A stretch of 64,000 bases of DNA, taken from Candidatus Vicinibacter proximus. GTDB taxonomy: Bacteria; Bacteroidota; Bacteroidia; Chitinophagales; Saprospiraceae. Shown piece after piece: positions 51,568 to 61,016 of the stretch. A program made the translations under genes and the position numbers. The stretch's first letter is position 1, and each line of letters opens with the position of its first letter. The notes beneath the pieces were generated by a model. It was given only the letters and a program-made list of their open reading frames with translations, was not told the origin of the DNA and did not search any database. The stretch covers positions 1,240,001-1,304,000 of the forward strand of contig JADJOE010000003.1 in the NCBI GenBank assembly GCA_016713905.1, in the 5' to 3' direction.

Positions 51568-52453
51568 TTTTATCTCCTTTCAATGGTTGAATCATTTGAG
51601 CAATAAATCCATTTGGGTAATTTTCAGAATTTTCAAATCCTAACTCTGCGTTTCTACCATCCGATGGTATATATGCAGTTTTAAACAAATAGTCCCATAA
51701 GCTTAGACTTATTCCATAATTAACTCCATAAATGCCTTCAGGTAATTTTTTTGCATGATGCCATATGTGCATTACAGGATTGTTCAGAATGTATTTAAAT
51801 GGTCCGTAGTTGATATTTATATTGGCATGGTTGATATGGCCGATCAACAAAGCAATCATATGAACTATAAAAAAGTCTTTTATGCCAAAGCCCAACATGG
51901 CTAAAGGTAAATATTGTATGGATTTATAGATAATAGTTTCCATAAAATGAAATCTCAAATGCGCTGCAAATCCCATTTGCTCGACGCTGTGATGAATTTT
52001 ATGAAATTCCCAAAGTGAAGGAAAACGATGTAACATTCTGTGGACATTCCATTGGATAAAATCAGCCAGGACAAACTGGATAAGAAACTGACTCCACCAT
52101 GGTAGTTGCCCCAATTCAATAGCCACCAGGTTTGTTATTCCAAAACTTCCCAAACACTTATTGAAAAGGTCAACAAATAAATTGGATAATGCATTATAAG
52201 CAATCAATGAAAACAGGAAAAAATTAAAAAACATATAAAAAGCATCTAGAAAAAAGTCTTTTCTAAATATTCGTTGATGCTTTCTCCATGGAAAAAGTAT
52301 TTCAATTATCCATATTATTAATGAGATCAACAATAATCCATAGAAATAATTTTCAAACCACGGGAGTCCTGAAGATTGGAAAAAAATCTCATTTTTTAGA
52401 TAATTCCAATATCCCGTATAAGAATTTTTTATGATTTCAATAAAACTTTCCAT
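51560..52453 (-). CDS. Fatty acid hydroxylase / sterol desaturase family protein
   Basis: The 297-residue polytopic protein has the di-iron histidine boxes of the family: HRMLH (with FHKIHHS close by), HINHANIN and HIWHHAK. These non-heme enzymes hydroxylate or desaturate lipids in the membrane. The gene lies 7 bp after the branched-chain E1 fusion, which supplies branched acyl starters; lipid modification is thus a fair inference. The exact substrate is unknown. Confidence 0.92.
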   Translation of the reverse strand: MESFIEIIKNSYTGYWNYLKNEIFFQSSGLPWFENYFYGLLLISLIIWIIEILFPWRKHQRIFRKDFFLDAFYMFFNFFLFSLIAYNALSNLFVDLFNKCLGSFGITNLVAIELGQLPWWSQFLIQFVLADFIQWNVHRMLHRFPSLWEFHKIHHSVEQMGFAAHLRFHFMETIIYKSIQYLPLAMLGFGIKDFFIVHMIALLIGHINHANININYGPFKYILNNPVMHIWHHAKKLPEGIYGVNYGISLSLWDYLFKTAYIPSDGRNAELGFENSENYPNGFIAQMIQPLKGDKNA

Positions 52454-52460
52454 CTTGAGT

Positions 52461-54530
52461 TTAATATTTCAATAAAAATTCCAAACTTTTAGAAATAATT
52501 TCAGGATTAGGAAGCATCTCCATTTCCAAAGCAGAATTTAATGGAATTGCGGGTAAGTTTTTTGCTCCAATCATTTTAACCGGAGCATCCAAAAACTCAA
52601 AACAATGATCAGAAATTCTCCCTGCCAAACTTTGGGCGAAACTATTTTCCAAAGTTTCCTCTGTCAATACCAAACAACGATGATGTAATTTTACCTGATT
52701 GTAGATTAATTCTTCATCCAGTGGAACCAATGTTCGTAAATCTACAATGGAGATTAGCCCAGGGAAATTTTTTGCTGCATTAAGTGCCCAATGAACCCCC
52801 ATGCCATATGTTATTATGCAAACAACAGGTTCTCTTTTTTTCAATTCCTCGTTAGCTTCCAGGACTAATTTACCCTTGCCCAAAGGCAAGATGTAGTCTT
52901 CATCTGGCATAATGCATTTTGCTGCATCAGTCCCGGGAACTTTTGACCAATACAATCCCTTATGCTCAAAAATAACGACCGGATTTGGGTCATAATAAGC
53001 CCCTTTTATCAATCCTTTGAGGTCGGCTCCGTTGGAAGGATAAACTATTTTGATGCCCTTGATATTACAAACAACAGATTCAACACTAGAGGAATGATAA
53101 GGCCCTCCGCTTCCATAGGCACCTATTGGAACTCTCAAAATCATACTCACAGGGTATTTTCCATTAGTCAGATAACAAGATCTTGCCACCTCGGTAAACA
53201 ATTGGTTAAGTCCAGGCCATATATAATCAGCAAATTGTACTTCAACAATTGGTTTCAACCCTATGGCAGACATTCCTACCGTACTACCGACAATAAATGC
53301 TTCCTGAATAGGTGTATTGAATACTCTATGATCTCCAAATTTTTCTGCTAGGGTCGCAGCTTCCCTGAAAACCCCACCCAATCTCCTTCCAACATCTTGT
53401 CCATAGAGTAAACATTCCTGATGTTTTCGCATTAGTTCATCTATGGCAAATAGGGCACAATCCACCATCACCTTTTCAGTACCGTTCAAAGGAATTCTGT
53501 TTCCTTGTTCTTCAACAATAGGCGTTGGTGCGAAATCATGCAGATAGAGGTCAGATGGATATGGATCTTCTGCTGATTTTGCGAGATTAAAGTCATCCAT
53601 CGCCACCTGATAGGCAGAAGTTTCAATTTCTTCAAGCTCGGATGATTTAAACCCACTATTTAGTAAAAAATTTTTTAATTTAGGATAAGGGTCTCTCAAA
53701 GATTGTAATTCTAAATCATCCCTATACCATTCTTTCCTTACTCCTGAAGTGTGGTGATTTAATAATGGGACTTTGGCATGTATCAGGAAAGGCCTTCTTT
53801 CTTTTCTGATTATTTGAAGTACTGATTCAATAGTATTATAACACAATTCAAAATCAGTTCCATCAATACTTATTGCTTCCAGACCGGGAAATCCCTTGGC
53901 ATAATCAAATGCATTGCCCATTCGAATTTCTCGGCTATGTGCTGAAATGTCCCATTCATTATCTTGTACTAAGTAAAGTATCGGAAGTTGTTTAAGAGCA
54001 GCCATATGAAAAGCCTCTGAAACCTCACCTTCAGTAATACATGCATCTCCTAATGAACAAACAACTATTGGCTTTTCTCCAGATCCTTCGGCTAAACCTG
54101 TAATTTCTCTGTATTGCATCCCTAGCGCAATCCCTGTTGTAGGTATAGCCTGCATCCCTGTTGCTGAGGATTGGTGGGGAATCTTTGGTTTGTCCGGATC
54201 CTTCAAGCTTGGGTGAGAATAGTATGTTCTACCACCAGAAAATGGATCTGCGCGTTTTGCCATTAATTGAAGCATAAGCTCATAGGGCCTCATTCCGATT
54301 GCCAACAAAAGACTATCATCGCGGTAATATGCAGAGAGAAAGTCCTGTGGTTGTAATTGCATTCCCAAAGCAATCTGAATCGCCTCATGTCCTCTAGAGG
54401 TAGCATGAACATATTTGGAGACAAACTTAAAATTGGTTTCGTAAATATCCGTCAGGACTTTAGCAGTAGTCATTAATCGAAATGCCTCTTGCAACAACTC
54501 GTGTTTTGTCCCTTTTAACTCTAATGCCAT
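52461..54530 (-). CDS. Branched-chain 2-oxoacid dehydrogenase E1, alpha-beta fusion
   Basis: The 689-residue protein joins E1-alpha (about 1-335; TPP motif CSLGDACITEGEVSEAFHMA...QDNEWDIS) and E1-beta (about 345-689; GQDVGRRLGGVFREA, NTPIQEAFIVGSTVGMS, VEVQFADYI) in one chain, a form known in Bacteroidota. It decarboxylates branched-chain 2-oxoacids and feeds lipoyl E2. No E2 gene is adjacent; lpdA (E3) is 41 kb away in the window. The fatty acid hydroxylase and a small membrane protein follow in the same operon. A perfect palindrome overlaps its -7 region. Confidence 0.94.
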   Translation of the reverse strand: MALELKGTKHELLQEAFRLMTTAKVLTDIYETNFKFVSKYVHATSRGHEAIQIALGMQLQPQDFLSAYYRDDSLLLAIGMRPYELMLQLMAKRADPFSGGRTYYSHPSLKDPDKPKIPHQSSATGMQAIPTTGIALGMQYREITGLAEGSGEKPIVVCSLGDACITEGEVSEAFHMAALKQLPILYLVQDNEWDISAHSREIRMGNAFDYAKGFPGLEAISIDGTDFELCYNTIESVLQIIRKERRPFLIHAKVPLLNHHTSGVRKEWYRDDLELQSLRDPYPKLKNFLLNSGFKSSELEEIETSAYQVAMDDFNLAKSAEDPYPSDLYLHDFAPTPIVEEQGNRIPLNGTEKVMVDCALFAIDELMRKHQECLLYGQDVGRRLGGVFREAATLAEKFGDHRVFNTPIQEAFIVGSTVGMSAIGLKPIVEVQFADYIWPGLNQLFTEVARSCYLTNGKYPVSMILRVPIGAYGSGGPYHSSSVESVVCNIKGIKIVYPSNGADLKGLIKGAYYDPNPVVIFEHKGLYWSKVPGTDAAKCIMPDEDYILPLGKGKLVLEANEELKKREPVVCIITYGMGVHWALNAAKNFPGLISIVDLRTLVPLDEELIYNQVKLHHRCLVLTEETLENSFAQSLAGRISDHCFEFLDAPVKMIGAKNLPAIPLNSALEMEMLPNPEIISKSLEFLLKY

Positions 54531-54545
54531 AAATCATTCAATTCG

Positions 54546-54561
54546 TTAGCAAAGTTGCTAA
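54546..54561. promoter_or_regulatory. 16-bp palindrome at the bkd E1 promoter
   Basis: TTAGCAA-AG-TTGCTAA, perfect 7-bp arms. On the reverse strand it includes CAACTTTG, a 7/8 match to the -7 box, 19 nt before the start codon. The position fits a repressor operator. Confidence 0.4.
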
Positions 54562-54885
54562 AAAAGATGGGAATTGTCGTAACTCAATTCAAAATAGCAG
54601 GTCATACTGATTATTCTGAAGACAATATCATTTTTATATAATCTTAGGTTGAGGTTTAGGTTTTTAGATTAAAAAATGAAAATAACTAACAGATCCGGAA
54701 GCCTTAGGGTGCCTTCTAACTTAACTTAATATTACATTCATCCAACTCCCTTAAAATAAATTTAGGAAATATAATTATTGAGAATCATCTGAATCATCCA
54801 ATAATTTAAAAAAAATGTTAAAAACAGTAAATCAAAAATCCAATATTCAAAATCACATTCGTTAAAATTAGCAGAGATAATAATC

Positions 54886-54893
54886 TAATTTTG
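54886..54893 (+). promoter_or_regulatory. -7 promoter box of the MOSC gene
   Basis: TAATTTTG ends 6 nt before ATG 54900; the transcript is probably leaderless. The in-frame TTG at 54891 lies inside the box and is rejected as start. Confidence 0.6.
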
Positions 54894-54899
54894 CTCATC

Positions 54900-55712
54900 A
54901 TGGTCAAGCTAGAAAAAATTACAATTTTTCCTATTAAATCAGTAAGTGGATTGGAATGCAATACCCATCCAATTATTTCTGAAGGCTTTAAGTATGATCG
55001 GGAATGGATGATTGTAACGCCAGATGGAACTTTCTTAACACAAAGAGAAATGCCTCAGTTAAATCAATTAGGAATTGTATCCTGTGATGAGGGTTTTTAT
55101 ATTTTTAATCCAAACGACAAATCGTCCGGTTTTCAAATAAATGCAAATCAAGAATCAGATAAAATCATTGAGGTAAATATTTGGGGTCAAGAATGTCTAG
55201 CGCAAACAGGTTTTAAAGATAGTTCAGCTTGGTTAAGCGATTACTTGTGTAAAGAAGTCATACTTGTGAAAATTCAAAAACGATCCAGAATTAGAAAAAG
55301 TAATTCTTGGGAATTTAATTTTCCAATTAACTTTTCGGATGGATATCCCATTCACTTAGTAAATCTTAATTCAATAAAGCAAGTTGAAGTTATCGGGAAT
55401 ACTCAAATAGACCCAAAACAATTTAGATCAAACTTACTTATTTCAGGTCTACCTCCCTTTGAAGAAGATAAACTTAAAGGATTTAAAATCGGAAATTTGA
55501 GTTTTGATGTAATAAAAAAATGTAGCCGATGTATTATGACAAATTTAAAACCAAACACTTCAAAATTTGGAAAAGAACCATTGAGGACCTTATCCACAAT
55601 TAGAAAATTTGGAAATGAGGTTTATTTTGGGATATATGCCATTCCCAGAAGAGAAGCTGGAAAAGGTGTTCATTTAATTTCAATAAGTGATGAGTTAATC
55701 CTTGAATTTTAA
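54900..55712 (+). CDS. MOSC-domain protein
   Basis: The 270-residue protein has the MOSC N-terminal beta-barrel (VKLEKITIFPIKSVSGLEC, GFKYDREWMIVTPDGTFLTQREMPQL) and the C-terminal MOSC domain with the molybdenum-cofactor-sulfurase-like Cys in CSRCIMTNL and the late GIYAIP. Family members bind sulfur or molybdenum cofactor; some reduce N-hydroxylated compounds (mARC, YcbX). The FMN or ferredoxin extension of YcbX is not present. Monocistronic. Confidence 0.92.
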   Translation: MVKLEKITIFPIKSVSGLECNTHPIISEGFKYDREWMIVTPDGTFLTQREMPQLNQLGIVSCDEGFYIFNPNDKSSGFQINANQESDKIIEVNIWGQECLAQTGFKDSSAWLSDYLCKEVILVKIQKRSRIRKSNSWEFNFPINFSDGYPIHLVNLNSIKQVEVIGNTQIDPKQFRSNLLISGLPPFEEDKLKGFKIGNLSFDVIKKCSRCIMTNLKPNTSKFGKEPLRTLSTIRKFGNEVYFGIYAIPRREAGKGVHLISISDELILEF

Positions 55713-55728
55713 GGAATTTTTATTCCTT
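55711..55728 (+). terminator. Short AT-rich hairpin after the MOSC gene
   Basis: AAGGAAT - TTTT - ATTCCTT, overlapping the last bases of the stop codon and followed by only a short T-run. A weak terminator candidate. Confidence 0.35.
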
Positions 55729-55826
55729 TGCAGAACAATTCAAGTGATCAGACATTAATAATATATATGCAAGTTGTCAGTGAAAAGCTCCTTCTTATAA
55801 CTTGCACAATTACAAAGCATTAAATC

Positions 55827-57005
55827 ATGAAAGAAGTTTTTATCGTTTCTATCGCAAGAACCCCAATAGGATCTTTTGGAGGTTCTTTGGCTGGGTTCAG
55901 TGCCACAAAATTGGGTGCTTTAGCTATTAAGGCAGCAATTGCAAAATCCGGAATTGATCCATCGCTCGTTGAGGAAGTCTATTTTGGCAATGTTGTTTCT
56001 TCCAATCTGGGACAGGCGCCATCCAGGCAAGCTGCCTTGTGGGGTGGTCTTTCAAATCATACAAATTGTACGACAATCAACAAAGTTTGTGCTTCGGGAA
56101 TGAAGTCCATCATGCTTGCAAGTCAAAGCATACAACTGGGACAAGCCGACATTATTGTTGCAGGGGGGATGGAAAGCATGAGTAATATCCCATATTATTT
56201 ACCGCAGGCGAGATGGGGTTTAAAGTACGGCTCAGGGGAGTTGATAGATGGTTTACAAAAAGATGGACTAGTTGATATTTATGACAATATAGCCATGGGC
56301 GTATGTGGCGATGAAACCGCGGCACAATATGGGATTTCCAGAGAAGCCCAAGATGAATACGCAATTCAATCTTACAAAAGATCTGCTGATGCGACCAGAG
56401 AAGGTCGCTTTAAAGCTGAAATTGCCCCTGTGGCAATACCACAGAAAAAAGGAGAACCCATTATCATGGAAGAAGATGAAGAATTCAGGAAGGTAGATTT
56501 TAGTAAAATCCCCGGACTTAAACCGGTTTTTACACCAAACGGAACTGTCACCGCAGCAAATGCTTCTACAATGAATGATGGCGCAGCGGCATTGGTCCTC
56601 ATGAGCGGAGAAAAAGTTAAAGAATTTAATTTAACCCCGATTGCAAGAATTGTGTCCTATGCCGATGCAGAACAAGCTCCTAGATTATTCGCCTCCACCC
56701 CAACTATTGTAGCACCGCTTGCCATTAAAAGGGCCGGATTGAAAACACAAGAGATAGATTTTTGGGAGGTAAATGAGGCTTTTTCTGTAGTTCCATTGGT
56801 TTTCGCGCAAGTAATTGGCGTGGATCAAAGTAAACTCAATGTCAATGGAGGTGCGATTTCATTAGGTCACCCTTTAGGTGCTTCAGGTGCGCGTATAGTT
56901 TCTGGTTTAAGCCAAATTTTACATCAAAATAATGCACGTTTTGGATTGGCGGCAATTTGTAATGGAGGAGGCGGGGGCTCAGCCTTAATCATTGAAAAAG
57001 TGTAA
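55827..57005 (+). CDS. atoB: Acetyl-CoA C-acetyltransferase (thiolase)
   Basis: The 392-residue thiolase has the acyl-enzyme Cys in NKVCASGMKSIMLA at about residue 88, NEAFSVVPLVF, the active-site His in NVNGGAISLGHPLGASGARI, and the second Cys in AICNGGGGGSALII. It joins or splits acetoacetyl-CoA and longer acyl chains in fatty acid, butyrate or ketogenic amino acid metabolism. Length and motifs are those of biosynthetic-type thiolases (AtoB/PhaA). Gene choice atoB is by similarity only. Confidence 0.93.
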   Translation: MKEVFIVSIARTPIGSFGGSLAGFSATKLGALAIKAAIAKSGIDPSLVEEVYFGNVVSSNLGQAPSRQAALWGGLSNHTNCTTINKVCASGMKSIMLASQSIQLGQADIIVAGGMESMSNIPYYLPQARWGLKYGSGELIDGLQKDGLVDIYDNIAMGVCGDETAAQYGISREAQDEYAIQSYKRSADATREGRFKAEIAPVAIPQKKGEPIIMEEDEEFRKVDFSKIPGLKPVFTPNGTVTAANASTMNDGAAALVLMSGEKVKEFNLTPIARIVSYADAEQAPRLFASTPTIVAPLAIKRAGLKTQEIDFWEVNEAFSVVPLVFAQVIGVDQSKLNVNGGAISLGHPLGASGARIVSGLSQILHQNNARFGLAAICNGGGGGSALIIEKV

Positions 57006-57118
57006 TTAATATATAAACAATTTCCTATATATGAATTTGGCTCGGCTTTTGCAGAGTCAAATTAACCTCACCTTCATATTTAAAAAAATCATGATTTGGT
57101 GATGTATTTGTCAATAAT

Positions 57119-58897
57119 ATGGTAAATATGTTTATTGCTTTCAATCGTGTTTTATTTTTCTTATTTACTGCAACTATACTTTCAGCAACAACCATAATTC
57201 CCCCTGAAAACTTGGGGATTTTAGCAAATAATGCAGATGCCGTGGTTCTGGTTACTTGTTTATCCAGTGGACAAAAACAAGTTGGCGAAAAAACTTTCAA
57301 TCAATATGAACTACAAGTCTCAGAATGCATAAAGGGCCCTCTTAGACAAGAACAAAATATTTTACTTCATTCTTTAAGCTATCAGGCTAAGGAAATGGAT
57401 TTTTTTGTTTTTGGAGAACCTGAATTTACGATTGGACACGAATACTTAGTTTTTTTAGACAATGGACCTCAAGGCTGGAGATTACAAATGATGGCATGGG
57501 GAGTTTTTGAAACTAATAAAAAGAATGAAAATTATTATTTAGTACCAATTGAGGAGTCCAGCGATTTTCAAATTGCAGAAAAAAGAAGCTTTACTCCTCT
57601 AAAAGTTTATCCTAAAGAAGCCTTAATCAGAATGATGACCTCTTTTCTAAACAGAAAAAGTAGTTGGAATGAAGCTGCAATAAACACAACTTACAAGATA
57701 GAAGACTTTAGAATTAATGATCGGGCCGCTCCGGCACATTGCACCTTCCTTGTTGCCAATGGAATTAGATTCAGATGGACAGGATTTAAAGGCACTGCAT
57801 TACCTGTTAGATATGATTCAATAGGAGACAACTACTTTGGAGGAGCAAACACTCAAGTACAAAATGCATTGGTTGATCTTAACAATAATTACACAGGCAT
57901 TAATTTGGCAAATGGAAATACGCATGGATATATTCCCGATTGTTCAACAGGATCTGCTGCTGGTGGAAATTTTATTTCCTATATATTAAATACTTATGGC
58001 ACCAGCAGAAATGCATTGGTCATATATAATGACCCTTGTGATGAAATTGCCGATCTAAATAGTTGTTCAGGAATTTTAGCTGTAGGCGGATTGTATGGAT
58101 CTGGAATGCATAGCTTTGATGGCACATCCTGGTGGAGCGGTGCTTATGGGTATGTCATAGTTAATGATTCAACGGGCGCTTGTCTTACAGCCACCCAATA
58201 CAAAAGAATGGTAACGCATGAATTGACTCATTCTCTTGGAATTGGCCACATCAGTGGAAATGGTACAGCAAATATGAATCCGACATGTTGTATCGCCATC
58301 CAAAATTTGGATATTGAATGCTTGAATTACACCTATCCTATTCCTCCTGCACCTATAAGCTTAATAAATTTTGAAGGTGAATTCATTAACGATTATATTG
58401 AATTGCGTTGGGAAACAGCATCAGAAAGAAACAATGCATTTTTTACAATTGAAAGATCTTCTGATGGAAGAAATTTTGAGGAAATTGCGATTGTTAAAGG
58501 AAGCAAGAATTCCACTTCAGTGGTAGCTTATAAACATCTGGATGTCAATCCAATCAAAGGAATTAACTATTACCGATTGAAACAAACTGATTACGATAGG
58601 CAATATGAATTTTTTAATACCATAAGTATATATAACCCAACTAATCAAGAGCATTTTGTTTATTATGAAAGACAAGCAAAGAAAATTTACTTTGTAGCCA
58701 ATCAAATTTTGCAGGATGCAATAACTTATAAAATCATCAACATGAATGGTGAAGTTGTCAGAAGTGGAAATCTTAGTCCTGCTGATAGCAACTTCAAACA
58801 AGAATTAATGGATGCACAAAACACCCCGCCTTCAATTTATTTCATACAACTTGGCACAACTATTGGTGCGGAATGTTTTAAGGTTTTGATTGATTGA
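57119..58897 (+). CDS. Secreted metzincin-like zinc metalloprotease with a T9SS-like tail
   Basis: The 592-residue protein has a signal peptide (about 1-24) and a catalytic region with the metzincin zinc motif HELTHSLGIGH: His367, Glu368, His371 and His377. The Met-turn candidate is in NMNPTCC shortly after. An N-terminal region of about 170 residues (with ECIKGPLRQEQNILLHSL) resembles the non-catalytic heads of Bacteroidota exported proteins. The C-terminal part (about 420-592, IELRWETASERNNAFFTIERSSDG..., then a weakly conserved sorting-like end) suggests T9SS export. Substrate unknown. Confidence 0.85.
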   Translation: MVNMFIAFNRVLFFLFTATILSATTIIPPENLGILANNADAVVLVTCLSSGQKQVGEKTFNQYELQVSECIKGPLRQEQNILLHSLSYQAKEMDFFVFGEPEFTIGHEYLVFLDNGPQGWRLQMMAWGVFETNKKNENYYLVPIEESSDFQIAEKRSFTPLKVYPKEALIRMMTSFLNRKSSWNEAAINTTYKIEDFRINDRAAPAHCTFLVANGIRFRWTGFKGTALPVRYDSIGDNYFGGANTQVQNALVDLNNNYTGINLANGNTHGYIPDCSTGSAAGGNFISYILNTYGTSRNALVIYNDPCDEIADLNSCSGILAVGGLYGSGMHSFDGTSWWSGAYGYVIVNDSTGACLTATQYKRMVTHELTHSLGIGHISGNGTANMNPTCCIAIQNLDIECLNYTYPIPPAPISLINFEGEFINDYIELRWETASERNNAFFTIERSSDGRNFEEIAIVKGSKNSTSVVAYKHLDVNPIKGINYYRLKQTDYDRQYEFFNTISIYNPTNQEHFVYYERQAKKIYFVANQILQDAITYKIINMNGEVVRSGNLSPADSNFKQELMDAQNTPPSIYFIQLGTTIGAECFKVLID

Positions 58898-58899
58898 GT

Positions 58900-60984
58900 C
58901 TACAAAACATGTTGCGGATAAAATCTTTCAAACATTTTTTCAAGCACAACTCTTGCCGACTCAGGCAAAGGAGTGCCAGGACCAAAAATTGCCGAAACAC
59001 CTTGCCGGTATAAAAAATCGTAATCCTTTTCCGGAATAACTCCTCCAACGACAACAAGTATATCTTCTCTTCCCAGCTCTTTTAATTTTTGAATCGCTTT
59101 TGGAACAAGCGTTTTATGACCAGCAGCCAGAGAAGAAATGCCAAGCACATGAACATCGTTATCAAAAGCTTGAAAAGCAGCTTCTTCAGGGGTTTGAAAT
59201 AATGGCGCTATATCTACATCAAAACCAAAATCTGAAAAACCAGTAGCAATGATGTGGGCTCCCCTATCATGACCATCTTGTCCTAATTTAGCAATTAAAA
59301 TACGTGGACGTCTTCCATCTAATTTCGAGAACAAATCGGAAAGCATTTTAACTTTCTTGGTTGCTTCAGAATTACCCATGGTTTTATTATAAACACCAGA
59401 TACAAATTTATAATTTGCCTGATATCTCCCAAAAACTATTTCCAATGCATAACTAATTTCTCCCAAAGTTGCTCTTTCTCGCGCTGCATCTATTGCCAGT
59501 TGCAAAATATTTTCAGATTTATCTTTTGCTGCACTAGTCAATCTGGACAGACATTGATCAACTTTTATCTGATTCCTTGTAGATTTTATTTCTGCCAGGC
59601 GATTAATTTGCTCTTGCCTTACCGAAACATTATCTACTTCAAGGAGATCAAAACTTAGAGAAGAATTTGAGCGGAAGACATTGACCCCTATAATTTGATC
59701 TGTTCCTGAATCAATTTTTGCTTGTTTCTTTGTGGCAGCCTCTTCAATTCCCAATTTTGGTAAGCCCATTTCAATTGCCTTAACCATTCCCCCATGGGAT
59801 TCAATATCCTTAATGTGGCTTTTGGTCTTTTCGATTAACTCTGAAGTTAATTCTTCCAAATAATATGATCCTCCAAAAGGGTCTACAGATTTGGTTACCC
59901 CAGACTCATTCATGATGTATAATTGTGTGTCACGGGCAATCTTTGCAGAAAAATCTGTTGGCAATGCGATTGCTTCATCCAAAGCATTTGTATGAAGTGA
60001 TTGTGTTCCACCTATAACTGCAGCCATTGCCTCGATTGCTGTGCGTGTAATATTATTATATGGCTCTTGTTCTGTCAAACTCCACCCTGAAGTCTGGCAA
60101 TGGGTTCTTAAAGCCAAAGATTTGGGATTTTGAGGATTGAATTTCTGCACCAATTCAGCCCAGACAACACGTGCTGCCCTCATTTTTGCAACTTCCATAA
60201 AAAAATTCATTCCTATCCCCCAGAAAAAAGAAATTCTGGGTGCAAAATTGTCAATATTCAGTCCTGCATCAATTCCGGCTTTTATATACTCCACCCCATT
60301 GGATAAAGTGTATGCTAATTCCAGGTCTGCAGGAGCTCCTGCCTCGTGCATGTGGTAACCACTCACACTAATACAGTTGAATTTTGGCATGTGCTTAGAG
60401 CAATAAGCAAAAATGTCAGAGATCAGTCTCATGGATGGTTCTGGAGGATATATATATGTGTTCCTCACCATAAATTCTTTCAAAATATCATTCTGAATGG
60501 TTCCAGAAAGTTTGGATGGAATTACTCCTTGTTCCTCTGCAGCAATTATATAAAATGCAAGAATAGGAATCACTGCTCCATTCATTGTCATGGAGACTGA
60601 AATTTCATCGAGTGGAATCCTATTGAAAAGAATTTTCATATCCTCAACTGAATCTATGGCTACTCCGGCTTTTCCAACATCTCCTTCCACACGAGGATGA
60701 TCAGAATCATATCCACGATGTGTGGCAAGATCAAATGCAACAGACAACCCTTTCTGGCCCTGGGCTAGATTTTTTAGATAAAATGCATTACTGTCATGAG
60801 CATTGGAAAATCCTGCATACTGCCGAATGGTCCATGGCTGTGATACATACATTGAGGCGTAAGGACCTCTCATAAATGGAGGGACTCCTGATACAAATCC
60901 TTCCAGGTCTTTTACCTTCCCAGAATGAAAATACTCCTCATCAATTTCGATGCCCTCTGGGCTTACCCATTTCATGTTAGACAT
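58900..60984 (-). CDS. scpA: Methylmalonyl-CoA mutase, large (B12-binding) subunit
   Basis: This enzyme interconverts methylmalonyl-CoA and succinyl-CoA using adenosylcobalamin. The 694-residue protein has the TIM-barrel block FDLATHRGYDSDHPRVEGDV, the catalytic region SVSGYHMHEAGAPADLEL at about 211, and the C-terminal B12 domain with base-off DGHDRG at about 571, SSL and GG. Length is slightly below the usual 710-730 because the N-terminal extension is short. It is the last gene of the operon, 32 bp after the biotin carboxylase. Confidence 0.97.
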   Translation of the reverse strand: MSNMKWVSPEGIEIDEEYFHSGKVKDLEGFVSGVPPFMRGPYASMYVSQPWTIRQYAGFSNAHDSNAFYLKNLAQGQKGLSVAFDLATHRGYDSDHPRVEGDVGKAGVAIDSVEDMKILFNRIPLDEISVSMTMNGAVIPILAFYIIAAEEQGVIPSKLSGTIQNDILKEFMVRNTYIYPPEPSMRLISDIFAYCSKHMPKFNCISVSGYHMHEAGAPADLELAYTLSNGVEYIKAGIDAGLNIDNFAPRISFFWGIGMNFFMEVAKMRAARVVWAELVQKFNPQNPKSLALRTHCQTSGWSLTEQEPYNNITRTAIEAMAAVIGGTQSLHTNALDEAIALPTDFSAKIARDTQLYIMNESGVTKSVDPFGGSYYLEELTSELIEKTKSHIKDIESHGGMVKAIEMGLPKLGIEEAATKKQAKIDSGTDQIIGVNVFRSNSSLSFDLLEVDNVSVRQEQINRLAEIKSTRNQIKVDQCLSRLTSAAKDKSENILQLAIDAARERATLGEISYALEIVFGRYQANYKFVSGVYNKTMGNSEATKKVKMLSDLFSKLDGRRPRILIAKLGQDGHDRGAHIIATGFSDFGFDVDIAPLFQTPEEAAFQAFDNDVHVLGISSLAAGHKTLVPKAIQKLKELGREDILVVVGGVIPEKDYDFLYRQGVSAIFGPGTPLPESARVVLEKMFERFYPQHVL

Positions 60985-61016
60985 AAAATTTAATAATTAA
61001 GGATTTAATTAAATTA

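Larger units (their letters stand above)
54531..54899. other. Intergenic region between divergent bkd fusion and MOSC genes
   Basis: These 369 bp hold the palindrome at 54546-54561 on the bkd side and the MOSC promoter at 54886-54893. I see no gene or RNA fold in between. Confidence 0.5.

Noticed and set aside
57037..57062. Hairpin TTTGGCTC...GAGTCAAA after the thiolase gene
   Set aside because: One wobble pair, a 10-nt loop and no T-tract on the forward strand; too weak to call a terminator.
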